A stretch of DNA of 64,000 bases, from the NCBI GenBank assembly GCA_905221605.1, contig CAJNDS010002172.1:426613-490612 (forward strand), given 5' to 3'. The translations under genes were made by a program, and so were the position numbers. Numbering within the stretch: position 1 is the stretch's first letter; the number at the start of each line of letters is the position of its first letter. Origin of the DNA: Symbiodinium natans (lineage: Eukaryota; Sar; Dinophyceae; Suessiales; Symbiodiniaceae). Below, piece by piece: positions 1 through 10,835 of this stretch. The notes beneath the pieces were generated by a model. That model was not told the origin of the DNA. It searched no databases and saw nothing but the letters and a program-made list of their open reading frames with translations.

Positions 1-594
1 GGCAAGGAATGTGGAGTCGAATCTAGGGTTTGGGGCAGTTTATGTTTTAATTAGGGTTTAGGGTTTAGGGTTCGGGTTGAGGGTTTAGGGTTTAGGGTTT
101 AGGGTTTAGGGTTTAGGGTTTAGGGTTTAGGGTAGAGGTGTTTAGTGTTCAGGGCTCGGAGACACTCTAAGCAGAGAGCTCTGAGGTAGCAAAAGAGTTT
201 GGCTCGTGCCTTCTCAGTCGCGACTACAGGATTTCCGAGATTAGTGGGTGCCTTGCTGGGGTCCTTGTTATGACGGACTCCTACTATTTGGGGGTCTACT
301 TTAGGTGTCCCCTGGTCTTGTAAACCCCCACGAGCTTTCTTCAAAGTCGGTCGGCCCTCGGGGCATATGATATTTTCCCTTATTGGGCTTAGGAGGAGCA
401 TATTTAGGAACATCTTTTGAAGGGTCTTCAGGGCCATCCTAGTTCCAAGTCGGTCGGCTATCCAAGCTTTCTGGACTTGGCACCCTAAACCCTAGACCCC
501 AAACCCTCAAACCCTAAAACCCCAAACCCTAAACCCCAAACCCAGTGTTTACGCTCCAGGTGGCCCCGAGCCCTAAGAGCCAAAACGCTTCCAG
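1..594. repeat. Telomere-like arrays plus a dispersed repeat (NKDP family)
   Basis: TTTAGGG units fill about 50-133. From 247 to 327 lies a copy of a repeat also found at 42777-42858. Its - strand frame reads VDPQIVGVRHNKDPSKAP here and a similar NKDPNKVP in the other copy. No exon was recognised before 595. Confidence 0.6.
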
Positions 595-661
595 GAATAT
601 TCTGCAGCAGCCGCCTCGGCCAAAGAACGAGCCGATTGCTTCTTGGCACCATCATCACGAG
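595..661 (+). CDS. ATPase exon: cytosolic loop before a C-terminal helix
   Basis: The acceptor is ...GCTTCCAG|G and the donor is GAG|GTCACC. The peptide contains PPRPKNEPIASW, a pattern common just before the last helices of type II P-type ATPases. The exon ends in phase 0 and joins the next exon, which begins GTG CTG GGA. Confidence 0.8.
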
Positions 662-3600
662 GTCACCCTAAACCCTAAACCCTAAACCCTAAACCCTAAA
701 CCCTAAACCCTAAACCCTAAACCCTAGAACTCTCTCCGCCCTAAACTCCCTCTTTCTCCTCACCCTACTTGCAGGCTCATGGGTAGGTCTAGGCAGGATT
801 ACAAAGCCCCTCGACCTAGAGTTAACCTATTCACATCCCCCCAGTTTTGACTACCCAGTACCTTTCTTGAAGATGGGAGGTGCTGGGATGGATGTGGGTG
901 AGCATTTTGCTGAACGGCTTCGTGCTGTCGGTGGTCATCATCGCAGTTTACACTGTCTCTTTGCACCACTACTTGGGTGTCGTGTTCTTGGACGACATCC
1001 TGAAAGCCAAGGAAGAATCAGGAGAGCTGGGGGGCCCAACACACAGAAGGTTCATCAGGGTTTAGGGTTTAGGGTTTGGGGTTTGGGGCTAGTTCGGGCT
1101 CCGAACTCGGGGCCTGTGCGTGCGTGTGTGCCAGCTTAGCTCACAGGTGAAGCAGGACAAACCCAAAACAGTGCGCAGATGCTGTGGATGCTGCATGGTG
1201 CAGATTGGGATGCCGATGGGTTCACTTGCGCCAAACTCGACCGAAAAGACGGTATCTTGTTATTTCCGCCAGAAGTTGGGAATTGTCGCAACTTTGTCGA
1301 GCAAGCAGGGGCCGGATAGACGCATTGCCTGGCAGCGCCAGCAACGTTCCCTACCTGCAAATCTCAAACCCTAAACCAAACATTCGGAACGAAACCGGTC
1401 CTCTGACGACGGGGCCAGGACCGAACTGTTTTGCAGCCCAAGTCGCTTTGTAAGGGTTGGTACATGTCAGCACCTTCACCATGTCTGCAAGTTGCAGGCC
1501 TGTTCAGCAATCCCCTCTCCACCACAACACCCTCTTGCGACCTTTCGAACTCAGCCCCCGAAACCTCCGGTTTAGGGTTTGGGTTCAGGGTTTAGGGTTT
1601 AGGGTTTGGGGTTTAGGGTTTAGGGTTTAGGGTTGAGTATTTCTTGAGGGGGGGGGGGGTCGGGGCGGCGTCATGAACGTCACCCAAACATTCAGGCTTG
1701 GGAAGCCCGAAGCGCCCTTTTTTTTGGTGTTGCTTACTTGGGAAGCCTTAAAGAACCCTAAACCCTAAACCCTAAACCCTAAACCCTAAACCCTAAACCC
1801 TAAACCCTAAACCCTAAACCCTAAACCCTAAACCCTTAATGCCATGGGCAGGAGAGTCGCAGGACTTGGTGGATGAGCAGCTCGCGCGCGCCAGGACCGT
1901 CGCCTTCATCTCCCTGGTGTTTTGTGACGCCTGGCCGCAGGGGCAAATACGCGAGGGTGTAGGGTTTAGGGTTTAGGGTTTAGGGTTTAGGGTTTAGGGA
2001 GATGCCCCAGACCCTGAACACTACACCCCTGCACCTTTAGGGTTTAGGGTTCAGGGTTTAGGGTTTAGGGTTTAGCTAGCTCCAGCCCCAAAATGGTTGC
2101 CAAAGCAGAAAGAGCCGAGCCTGATCCATGCCGCGGTTTAGGATTTAGGGTTTAGGGTTTAGGGTTTAGGGTCGCGCTGCCAGGAGAATGTCCGAGCTTA
2201 CATCTGCCGGTCGTTCAGTCAGCCTGTGTCCGGGCCGAATTGGGAAAAGCACACCGCAGATCTCCCCGAAGCCAACCTTGACCCCCAAACCCTGAACCCT
2301 GAACCCTGAACCCTAAACCTTTAAACCCTAAACCCTAAACCCTAAACCCTAAACCCTAAACCCTAAACCACCCTAAACCCTAAACCACCCTAAACCCTAA
2401 ACCCTAAACCCTAAACCCTAAACCCTAAACCCTAAACCCTAAACCCTAAACCCTAAACCCTAAACCCTAAACCCTAAACCCTAAACCCTAAACCCTAAAC
2501 CACGAACCCTCAACCCCGCAAACCCTAACCCTGGAGCCCCACAACCTTAGCCCCGCGGTACCCTTTTCAACTTCTTTTTGGTTCAAGGTTCCCTTATAAA
2601 AGTAAACAACCTCGCCCCCGTAAACCTTAAACCCGAAACTGTCCTGTCTATTATAGGGTTTAGGGTTTAGGGTTTAGGGTTTAGGGTTTAAAGGTTTAGG
2701 GTTTAGGGTTTAGGGTTTGGGTTTAGGGAACCTCGGGTGTGCTGGGCTACCAGGCGGTTTAACATCAGGGCCCCGCAGCGTGCCGAGGTGTGGGTTGACC
2801 TGTGCACCAACAGGGTGATGCAGAAGGCCGTGGCGGTTGCGCAGGCACTCGGGGTGCTCTAAACCCTAAACCCTAAGGCCTAAGGCCTAAAGCCTGAACC
2901 CTAAATTAGAGCTTCCCAGAACCTTACGTCTTCAAGAAAGCCCTGAACCCTGAAACCCTACAGTCTCCCGGACTCAAAAACCCTGAAGCTCTAGATCCCT
3001 TAACATCTAAACCCCCTGAACTCTAAATCCGAAGCCCTAAACCCGAAGCCCTAAATCCCTAAACGCCCTGAACCCCTTCACCTCTAAACCCGGTAAGAAA
3101 CCCCTAAACCTCGAAATCCCTAAACACTCTGACATAGGGGCCTTAATGATTGCAATAGGGTTTTGGGGGTATTAGAGTATATTTATGAAGGGACCATAAG
3201 GAAAATACCATTAAAAACTATTCCGACCCCTATATAAACCTAAACCCTAAACCCCAAACCCTAAACCCTAAACCCTAAACCCTAATTTAAACACTCGACG
3301 CTTGTCTGGCAGGTGGCCATGCTCTGTGCCGTGCTCATCCCCTTCTTCTCGGACCAGGAGAGGGGGGGGGGGGGGGGTGAAGGGTTCGGGGTCTAGGGTT
3401 TAGGGTTTAGGGTTTAGGGTTTAGGGTTTAGGGTTAAGGGTTTAGGGTTTAGGGTTTAGGGTTTAGGGTTTAGGGTTTGGTTTGGGTTTAGCGTATGGGG
3501 TTTGGGGTTTAGGGTTCGGGTAGTTTAGGGTTTGGGATTTGGGGTTTAGGGTTTACGGTTTAGGGTTTGGGGTTCAGGGTTTCGCGTGTGCTCCTTGGCA

Positions 3601-5507
3601 GGTGCAGAGCTGTTGTCGCCTTTCGGGCTTGTTGGGCCCTGACCCCCGAAACGCCTGCACCCCTAAACCCGCGCAGCTCTGGAATTCTGGAAGGGTTTAG
3701 GGTTTAGGGATTAGGGTTTAGGGTTTAGGGTTTAGCAGACCGAGGTTGAAGTTGGGCTCCTTGAGTGTAGGCCTAAGCCCTCAGCCCTAGAACACCCGGA
3801 AGCCCTAACTCCCCAAGGGCCCCAGAAAGCCCTAAACCCTAAACCCTCAACCCTCAACCCGAAACCCTAAACCCTAAACCCTAAACCCCTAACCCTAAAC
3901 CCTAAACCCTAAACCCTATACATCCCGGAATCCCTGACTCAAAGCCCTTTCAGTTCTACATAAACCCTATACATCCTAGAAGCCCTAGAAAACTCCATAA
4001 GTCCAAAGTGCCCGACAAACCCCGAAAGCCCCTGAGGCCTAAACCCCCAAACCCCAAACCTGAGAATCCTTAAACCCTAAACCCCAAACCCCAAACCTCA
4101 AACCCTAAACCCCAAACCCCAAACCCGAAACCCCAAACCCCCAAACCCCAAACCCCAAACCTCAAACCCTAAACCCCCCAAACCCCAAACCCCAAACCCT
4201 AAACCCTAAACCCTAAACCCTGAACCCTGAACCCTGAACCCTAAACCCTAACCCCCAAACCCTAAACCCCCCAAACCCCAAACCCCAAACCCTAAACCCT
4301 AAACCCCAAACCCTAAGCCCTAAACCCTAAACCCCAAGCTCCAAACCCTAAACCCCAAACCCCAAACCCTAAACCCTAAACCCTAAACCCTAAACCCCAA
4401 ACCCTAAACCCCAAACCCTAAACCCCAAACCCCAAACCCCAAACCCTAAACCCTAAACCCTAAACCCCTCAAACCCCCCAAACCCTGCCCTCTCGCCAGA
4501 TCCTTGGCCTCGACGGCCTCAACATCGGCGCCTGGGGCTGGCTCTTCTCCCTCTCAGGCCGATCGGTTTAGGGTTCAGGGTTTCGGGTTTAGGGTTTAGG
4601 GTTTGGGGTTTGGGGTTTGGGGTTTAGGGTTTAGGGTTTCGGGTTCAGGGTTTAGGAATCTCAGGTTTAGGGTTTGGGGTTCGGGGTTTAGGGTTGAGGG
4701 ATTAGGACGTTTAGATGCTAAACCCCAAACCCCAAAGTCTGTTCACCCACGACTTGACACCCTGACCAGGGCCCTGTTACAGTTGGGATGTAGGCTTGCC
4801 TAGGCTTCTCAGGATTGGAGGTTGAGGGTCTCAGGGTTTCCTAAGCCCCTAGAGGCCCTAAACCCCAAACCCCAAACCGCAAGCCCTAGACCCTCAACCC
4901 TAAGCCCTTGTAAACCCCAAGCCCTTACCCCTGAGCCATAAACTGCTTAAGCTGTGCGAACGTGGTGCCAAGCTCGGAGGTTGCCCAGAAAGCCCTAAGC
5001 CCGAAGCTCATGAAGGGTTTCGGAGTTTATTGCTTTGTTGGGGGGTTTTAGGGCAGCCCTAAACCCTAAACCCTAAACCCTAAACCCTAAACCCTAAACC
5101 CTAAACCCTAAACCCTAAACCCTAACAGTTTAGGGTTTTAGGATGAAGGGCAGTTTAGGGTTTAGGGCAGTTTGGGGTTGTAGGGTGCAAGGGCTTAGGA
5201 GCACCCGGCAAGTCCCCCAGAGCTCTGAAGGCCCAACCTCCAGACCTCAAGCCCTAAACCCTAAACCCTAAACCCTAAACCCTAAACCCTAAACCCTAAA
5301 CCCTAAACCCTAAACCCTAAACCCTAAACCCTAAACCCTGAACCCGAAACCCTAAACCCTAAACCCTCAACCCTAAACCCTAAACCCTGAGTTGCCTGGG
5401 CAGGGCCTGCAGCCACACTTGTGCTGTGCGAGCTGAGCAAGCTTCTGACCAAGTGGCAGATGGAGCGATACCAGAGACAGGCGCGCCCTGAGCCCAAAAA
5501 GCCCTAA
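595..5507 (+). CDS. P-type (type II) cation-transporting ATPase, C-terminal membrane region, multi-exon, 5' partial
   Basis: An ion pump of the P-type family moves cations across a membrane using ATP; only its last transmembrane block (Cation_ATPase_C region) is here. Nine short exons read in order: 595-661, 880-~1021, 1179-~1314, 1852-1925, 2184-2225, 2788-2853, 3313-~3357, 4500-4557, 5404-5507. Diagnostic peptides are PPRPKNEPIASW before the first helix, WMWVSILLNGFVLSVVIIAVY, ARARTVAFISLVF, ENVRAYICRSF, LCTNRVMQKAVAVAQALG, LIPFF, LGLDGLNIGAWGW and LVLCELSKLLTKWQ, in the order expected for this family. The phosphorylation and nucleotide domains must lie left of base 1. Introns are mostly CCCTAAA/TTTAGGG repeat. 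The stop TAA at 5505-5507 sits inside a CCCTAAA unit. RAYICRSF suggests the ENA/ATP4-like or SERCA-like branches, but I cannot assign the ion. Confidence is high for family, lower for exact exon ends. Confidence 0.85.
880..1021 (+). CDS. ATPase exon: transmembrane helix
   Basis: The exon starts after GGGAG| with GTG CTG GGA TGG. It encodes a clear hydrophobic helix (WMWVSILLNGFVLSVVIIAVY) followed by SLHHYLGVVFLDDIL. The 3' end is uncertain; several GA or CT donor candidates occur at 1012-1035. Confidence 0.8.
1179..1314 (+). CDS. ATPase candidate exon: loop insert
   Basis: The acceptor is GTGCGCAG|ATG and the open frame reads MLWMLHGADWDADGF and later LLFPPEVGNCRNF. It has a GA donor candidate at 1315 whose phase fits the next exon. 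Placement between two certain ATPase exons supports it; the sequence itself is not conserved enough to be sure. Confidence 0.5.
1852..1925 (+). CDS. ATPase exon with ARARTVAFISLVF
   Basis: The acceptor is GGGCAG|GAGAG. The peptide SQDLVDEQLARARTVAFISL is the typical start of a late transmembrane helix. Joining to the next exon (ENVRAY) requires a GA (GACGCC) or neighbouring non-canonical donor at 1926. Confidence 0.8.
2184..2225 (+). CDS. ATPase exon ENVRAYICRSFSQP
   Basis: A 14-codon exon between CGCTGCCAG|G and CCT|GTGTCC. The peptide matches the RAY-x2-RSF block of type II P-type ATPases. Confidence 0.8.
2281..2728. repeat. ATPase intron: CCCTAAA block followed by inverted TTTAGGG block
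   Basis: 2281-2505 is nearly pure CCCTAAA and 2655-2728 is TTTAGGG, so one intron holds an inverted pair able to fold. Between them is a 150 bp unique stretch with a TTCAAGGTTCCCTTATAAAA motif that recurs in degenerate form near 28450 and 52425. Confidence 0.85.
2788..2853 (+). CDS. ATPase exon VWVDLCTNRVMQKAVAVAQ
   Basis: A 22-codon exon between GCCGAG|GTG and GGG|GTGCTC. N-x3-MQ-A followed by a hydrophobic run is the expected next membrane segment. Confidence 0.8.
3313..3357 (+). CDS. ATPase exon VAMLCAVLIPFFSD
   Basis: The acceptor is GTCTGGCAG|GTG. The peptide ends in LIPFFSD, with the donor probably at 3358 (GA) or 3361. A homopolymeric G run follows directly. Confidence 0.75.
3370..4485. 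repeat. ATPase intron: TTTAGGG variants then CCCTAAA/CCCCAAA variants
   Basis: A G-homopolymer at 3361 leads into TTTAGGG units. From 3825 the orientation inverts to CCCTAAA, CCCCAAA and CCCGAAA mixtures up to the acceptor of the 4500 exon. Confidence 0.85.
4500..4557 (+). CDS. ATPase exon ILGLDGLNIGAWGW
   Basis: A strong pyrimidine tract and acceptor (CCTGCCCTCTCGCCAG|A) precede it. The donor is TCAG|GCCGAT, a GC donor. Joined phases give S-G-P-A-A, as expected for the last helix loop. Confidence 0.8.
5404..5507 (+). CDS. ATPase terminal exon, stop inside telomere-like unit
   Basis: The acceptor is TGGGCAG|GG. The peptide AATLVLCELSKLLTKWQMER is a classic C-terminal helix of the family. 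The frame ends ...PEPKKP-stop, the TAA belonging to a CCCTAAACCC unit. Confidence 0.75.
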
Positions 5508-8240
5508 ACCCTGAACCCTAAACCCTAAACCCGAAACCCGAAAACCTAAACCCTAAACCCTAAACCCTAAACCCTAAACCCTAAACCCTAAACCCTCAAC
5601 ATGAGTTTATGAGCCCTAGCATAAACTCCAGCCTCAAGCCCTGTCCCCTCCCCAAATCCTCCAAACCCCTAAACCCCTCAACTCCGAAACCCCTAAACCC
5701 CGAAACCCTTAAACCCCTAAACCCCCTAAACCCCCGAACCCCAAAGACCCCGAAACCCCCTGAACCCAGGAACCCCTAAACCCCTAAACCCCTAAAGTGC
5801 GAACCTCCTAAACCCCTAAACCCTTACACTCCCAAACTCCCAGACCGTTAACCCCTAAACCCCTAAACCCCCTAAACCCCCTAAACCCCCTAACCTTGGG
5901 ATGTTCCCCCTTTACAGCAACAGACGATATTGAGGACTGTTAGTATAAGGGGGAACATCCCTAAATCCTAAACCCTAAACCCTAAATCCTAAACCCTAAG
6001 CCCCAAACCCTAAACCTTAAACCCGAAACCCTGAACCCTAAACCCTGGGCCCGAAACCCTAAACCCTAAACCCTAAACCCTAAACCCCAAACCCCAAACC
6101 CCAAACCCCAAATCCCAAACCCCGCAACCCTGAAGCCTCTCCTTCAGCCGAACCTGTTGCCAGGTCAAGCTGCAAAGCGAGGAAGGCCCTGGGAACTCAG
6201 CCCCGGACCCTAAGAGCCCCAAACCGTCCCCAGGGTTTAGGGTTTAGGGTTTAGGGTTTAGGGTTTAGGGTCTAGGGTCTAGGGTCTAGGGTTTAGAAGA
6301 GGCTACCGGGGCCTATCGGGTATTTTGTGGGGGGTAGCTTGTATTGTAAAAGTATTTACCTCAGCCCTAAACCCTACAACCCTAAGCCCTAAACCCAAAA
6401 CCCGAAACCCTAAGCCCCAAAGCCCCAAGCCCTAAACCCTAAACCCTAAACCCCAAACCCTAAACCCTAAACCCTAAACCCCAAACCCTACAAGGGACCG
6501 ATGCGAGTCTGTCCACGGAGCAGCTCCGAGATCCCGAATCCCCATTCTCCCAAAGCCCCCACGGGGTTTAGGGTTTAGGGTTTAGGGTTTCGGGTTTCGG
6601 GTTTCGGGTTTAGGGTTTAAGATACCTAAACCTAAACCCTGAAAGGCTCGGACCCTTAACTCCTCAACGGCTCCTTGAATTTATCGGTAGCTGCATGGCT
6701 CTACAGGTATACAAGCTCCCCAAAACCCCAAACCCTGAAGCTTCAACCCTAAACCCTAAACCAAAACTCGGAACCGGGTGGCAGAGGGTAAGCCCTAAAC
6801 CCTAACCCCAAATTAAACCCTAAGCCCTACACCCTAGTTCCTAAACCTTAAACCCTCCCTTAAGAACCCTATAACGAAAAGTTCAGGTTTTAGGACGCCC
6901 TTGTGACTGTTTTTGTGGCCTTGCGAGGTCTGTCCGAAGACGAGTCGTCCCTCTCCGAGACCAGCTCGGATTAGATGCGCAGGCCTTAAACCCTAAACCC
7001 TAAACCCTAGACCCTAAACCCTAAACCCTAAACCCTAAACCCTAAACCCTCAACCCTCAATCCTCAACCCTCAACCCTCAACCCTCAACCCTTAACCCTT
7101 TAACCCTCAACCCTAAACCCTGAACCCTGAAGGCTGAACCTTAGAATCCTGGGTTTCAGGGCTCGGGGATGGTTTGGAGCTTGGTAGCCTACTTAGGGTT
7201 TAGGGTTTAGGGTTGAGGGTTTAGGGTGTAGGGTTTCAGGGTTTAGGGTTTCGGATTTAGGTTTTCGGGTTTAGGTTTTAGGATTTAGGGTGTAGGGTTT
7301 TAGGGTTTAGGGTTTCGGACTTAGGTTTTCGGGTTTAGGTTTTAGGTTTTAGGCCGCAGGGTTTAGGGTCTAAGGGTTCCCGAAGCATTTGCACAGAAGT
7401 CGCAAAGCATGGGCAAAGCATCAGACCCCGGACGCGCCGCAGAGCTTTGTTGCATTTCTTCGGGTTTGGCATGCGACCGGACCAGATTCTCCTTTTTCGG
7501 TCTTCCAGGGTTTTACAGGGCTCAATAGAACACAGCAGGGTGGAATGGGGTCGAATGGGGGTCAGGGCGTTTCATCGTGGGGTGTACAGGGTATTTGGGC
7601 TGAGGGCTCCAAGCCCTAAACCCTAAAGCCCTAAACCCCAAACCCCTAAACCCCTAAATCCCTAAATCCTAAGCCTGAAACCCCTACATATCTAAAACCC
7701 CTAGCTCCCAAAAGCCTCTAAACCGCTAGTACCCCAAAGCCCTCTAAACCCCTGAACCCCAAAACCCTCAAGCCCCAAACCCTAAACCTTGGCGCTAAAC
7801 CCCAAGAACCCCTACAACCCTACCCCCCTGAAACTCTAAACCTTAAACCCCCAAACCCCCAACCCTGAAGCCCCAAAACCCCCAAGACCCCCAAAACTAA
7901 ACCCCCAAAACCCCCCAAAACCGTCCAAAACCCCCAAAACCTCCAGAACCCCTCAAGCCTGGACCCCGGCTCCAGGACCACCAAGAGGCGCCGACAGTCG
8001 GCGCCTTTTTTTTTGGCGACCCCGCGGAGGATGGAGGGGCTCTAAGTAGCCCCCAGCTTGTCGTGACCAAACCAGAAGCGTACGTAGAAGTGTAGAAGAC
8101 TCTCTCTCTCTCTCTATATATATATGTAGACAATCTATATATATGTATATATATATATACATCATAGAATAAGCATGCGCATACATCTCTCACTCTCTCC
8201 ATAACTATATGTCTACATATATACATATATATGTATGTTT
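5508..8240. repeat. Degenerate telomere-like repeats, no firm gene
   Basis: This is mostly CCCTAAA variants, with an inverted-repeat element at 5896-5961. Open segments such as 6160-6235 (after TTGCCAG|) and 7389-7619 have no recognisable product. 8100-8240 is CT/TA microsatellite. Confidence 0.6.
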
Positions 8241-8242
8241 CC

Positions 8243-8575
8243 AGGGACAAGAAGTAGTTGACAAGGCCCGGACCTCCCCGTTCCTTACGGCAGTTGTTAT
8301 GTATCCACGTTACTGTATCCTCGCTTCAGTTCTAAAGCTACTGGGTGATTCGGCACAAGGAGCTTCAAGGCCGAGTAGCTGCATTTGGTACTTGGAGGCG
8401 GTTCAAGGTAGCTGCTATGTTCTAGGGCCCAGGGAAGGAAGGGTTTGGGAGGGGTTGAGGTCTGGTTTGGTCTTTTGATGTCATACGTACAGATGAGCGC
8501 GTTGTACAGGAGCTTATGAGCAGCGTGTACAGCACTTCGTTAATGCTGCTGGGGCAAAGACTCTTCTGCCTCGAT
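8243..8575 (+). CDS. Possible exons of unknown gene
   Basis: After GTTTCCAG| a + frame runs about 78 codons to a TGA at 8476 (GQEVVDKARTSPFLTAVV, then YPRYCILASVLKLLGD). A second open stretch (DERVVQELMSSVYSTSLMLL) follows at 8493. I recognise neither; both could be relics of a mobile element. Confidence 0.3.
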
Positions 8576-9069
8576 TGATTTACCAGCGGCTGGAATCTGA
8601 AGGGCCAACCTGAACCTTAAACCCTAAACCCTAAATCCCAAACCCCAAACCCTAAACCCTAAATCCTAAACCCCAAACCCTACCTCTCTGGGCTTCGAGC
8701 TCCAAATCTCACGGCTTACAGCATGCTGGCGCCCGTCCTTTCAGAGAGCAGATTCCAGCCCACATCCTCAATCATTCTGTTGTGAGTTAAGGGGCCGCCC
8801 CTCCAAGACATTGTATTCAACAGTTCCCCCGCTGACATGCTGGTTTACAATTTTAGATGGACAGTATGTCCACGGTAGACATGCGTTGTCGACTAAATAT
8901 GCGTACTTAGTACTGTCTGCGCAGATGTACATGCAGATGTACATATCTATACATACACAGTTCTGCATATGCGTTCTACCTATTCTGGTTGTTTTCTTTG
9001 TGTAGAGATGCATGTGCGCCTCTGTAGAGATATACACGTGAAAGTATGCGGGCAAATCATGTCTTGTGA

Positions 9070-9335
9070 GAGATATACATACACATGCACTGCACAAGTA
9101 CATATATATATATACACACACACATATACATACGTACATGCATGCATACATGCATGCATACATGCATACATGCATGTATGCATACATGCATACATGCAGA
9201 CATGCATACATACATACATACATAAATACATGCATGCATGCATACATGCATACATGCATACACGCAGACATGCATACATACATGCATACATACATACATA
9301 CATACATACATACATACATACATACATACATACAC
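9070..9335. repeat. (CATA)n/(TGCA) microsatellite
   Basis: Runs of CATA and TGCATACA fill the segment and end in a pure (CATA)n tract. Long open frames on both strands here (poly Tyr-Ile-His or Met-Cys-Val) are products of the repeat, not genes. Confidence 0.95.
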
Positions 9336-9750
9336 GTGTGATCGTGCCTCCAAAGCAGGCTAGCTGTTGCAGATGGACAGCTTGGGAGACATGCCTTGGA
9401 GCGCTTGCTTAATCCGTGCGTTGTATGCCCACTGTGGCCACCAGGTGTTTTCCTTGCTCGGCTGGAGCGGGAGAGCGTCGTCAGCACTTTCCCTGACTTG
9501 TGAAGCAGAATGCGAGCCGCACCGGCCGACCAAAGCCAATGATCCCCAGGACGCGACAAAACTTGTGCGGAACGGAGGCTTTTGTGACAGGCGCCCAGGC
9601 AAACAGCAATGTACATTACTTTCTAGCATGCCCATTGCTACCTGAATTCCTTGTTTCTTCGGGGTTGAGCTCCTTGACAAGTCCCGGCAAGCACCCAAGG
9701 GCACTATTTTCGTTCTTCGGTAGCTGGGGAACTACAAAAATTTCTTAGTG
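9336..9750. other. Unique GC-balanced segment, no recognised product
   Basis: No telomere repeat occurs. Several frames on both strands are open for 80-115 codons. I see no known motif, so strand and coding status are unresolved. Confidence 0.35.
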
Positions 9751-10039
9751 CCCTAAACCCTAAACCCTAAACTCTAAACCCTAAACCCTGAGCACTCCCG
9801 AAAGCAGAAAGTCCTCGACCCTACAATGGGTTTGGGGCGTAGGGTTCGGGTTCAGGGTTTAGGATTTAGGTTTATGGAAATGTTTATCGGGTTTGGGTCC
9901 CAACAACGCGTTCAACGAAACATTTTCAACGAAACGTCTCTAATCTTTTGCAATCATTGAATCCCATGGCATGGGTGTGAAACGTGGCGGGACGTGAAGA
10001 TACGCGGCCGGACGTGAAGATTTCATGTTTCACACTTCG

Positions 10040-10362
10040 GAATCTCGGGAGTACTGGCGAAAGTTTTCGACGAAAGTTTTGAACGAAAGAAATCGGGTGA
10101 ACGTTTGGACGAAAGTTTCGAACGAAAGGTTTCGGACGAAAGTTTTGAACAACAGTTTTCTGTCTTTGAGGGCGTGGGCTTACAGAAAATGCAAATACGC
10201 GCTGCTGTTTCTGGTGCGGAGGGAGGGGCTGCCGGGGGGGGGGGGGGGTAGCCCCCAAAGGTGTAAGTGAATCGAGCATTTGGCCTCCCAGAGGCTTTTT
10301 GGATTAATGCTTTAAGTGAATTGAGCATTTGGCCTCCCAGAGGCTCTTTGGATTGATGCTTA
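10040..10362. repeat. CGAAAGTTT minisatellite and a 48-49 bp tandem duplication
   Basis: 10052-10165 holds about seven degenerate units around GACGAAAGTTTTGAA. 10265-10361 is a two-copy tandem repeat containing GAGCATTTGGCCTCCCAGAG. A G-run separates them. Confidence 0.85.
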
Positions 10363-10620
10363 ACCTCGGCTTGGCAGCTAGACAAAGACTTGGGAAACTC
10401 CGAATGACACCACATGCAATACTTATTTTGTCCACCGACCCTGGCGGCGTGTTGGATGGGTTTGCGGAGGTGAACTTCCTTTTTTCCCTCCTTACACCCC
10501 CCAAAACGCGCACCCCCCCCAAAAAAATCCCTCAGACCCTGAAATGCAAACCCTTCTATTCATCTCCCGGGCCGGACGGGGGTTTCGGAATATGAGGGGA
10601 CCCTTCTTTGGCTTCATTTT

Positions 10621-10835
10621 GGGGCCTAAACCCTAAACCCTAAACCCTAGACCCTAAACCCTAAACCCTAAACCCTAAACCCTAAACCCTAAACCCTAGA
10701 CCCTAAACCCTAAACCCTAAACCCTAAGCGCCTAAACCCTAAACGGCTAAACCCTAAACCCTAAACCGCTAAACCCCTAAACCCCTAAACCCCCAAACCC
10801 CTAAACCCCTAAACCCCTAAACCCCCAAACCCCGC
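10621..10835. repeat. CCCTAAA array with CCCCTAAA variants
   Basis: About 30 heptamer or octamer units. An open + frame (DPEVKEDEIRLASSQEAAD) just downstream at about 10892-10950 may be an exon of an unknown gene. Confidence 0.8.

Noticed and set aside
1-133. A true chromosome end at the left edge
   Set aside because: TTTAGGG units here are short, interrupted and no denser than dozens of internal arrays, and an ATPase exon with an upstream-missing half follows.
9070-9335. CRISPR-like array
   Set aside because: Units are 4-8 bases without spacers. No repeat-spacer structure exists anywhere in the window; telomere-like arrays with islands do not have constant spacer size.
8768-9616. 282-codon - strand frame and companions rich in Met-Tyr-Val-Cys
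   Set aside because: The core is the (CATA)n microsatellite read in frame.
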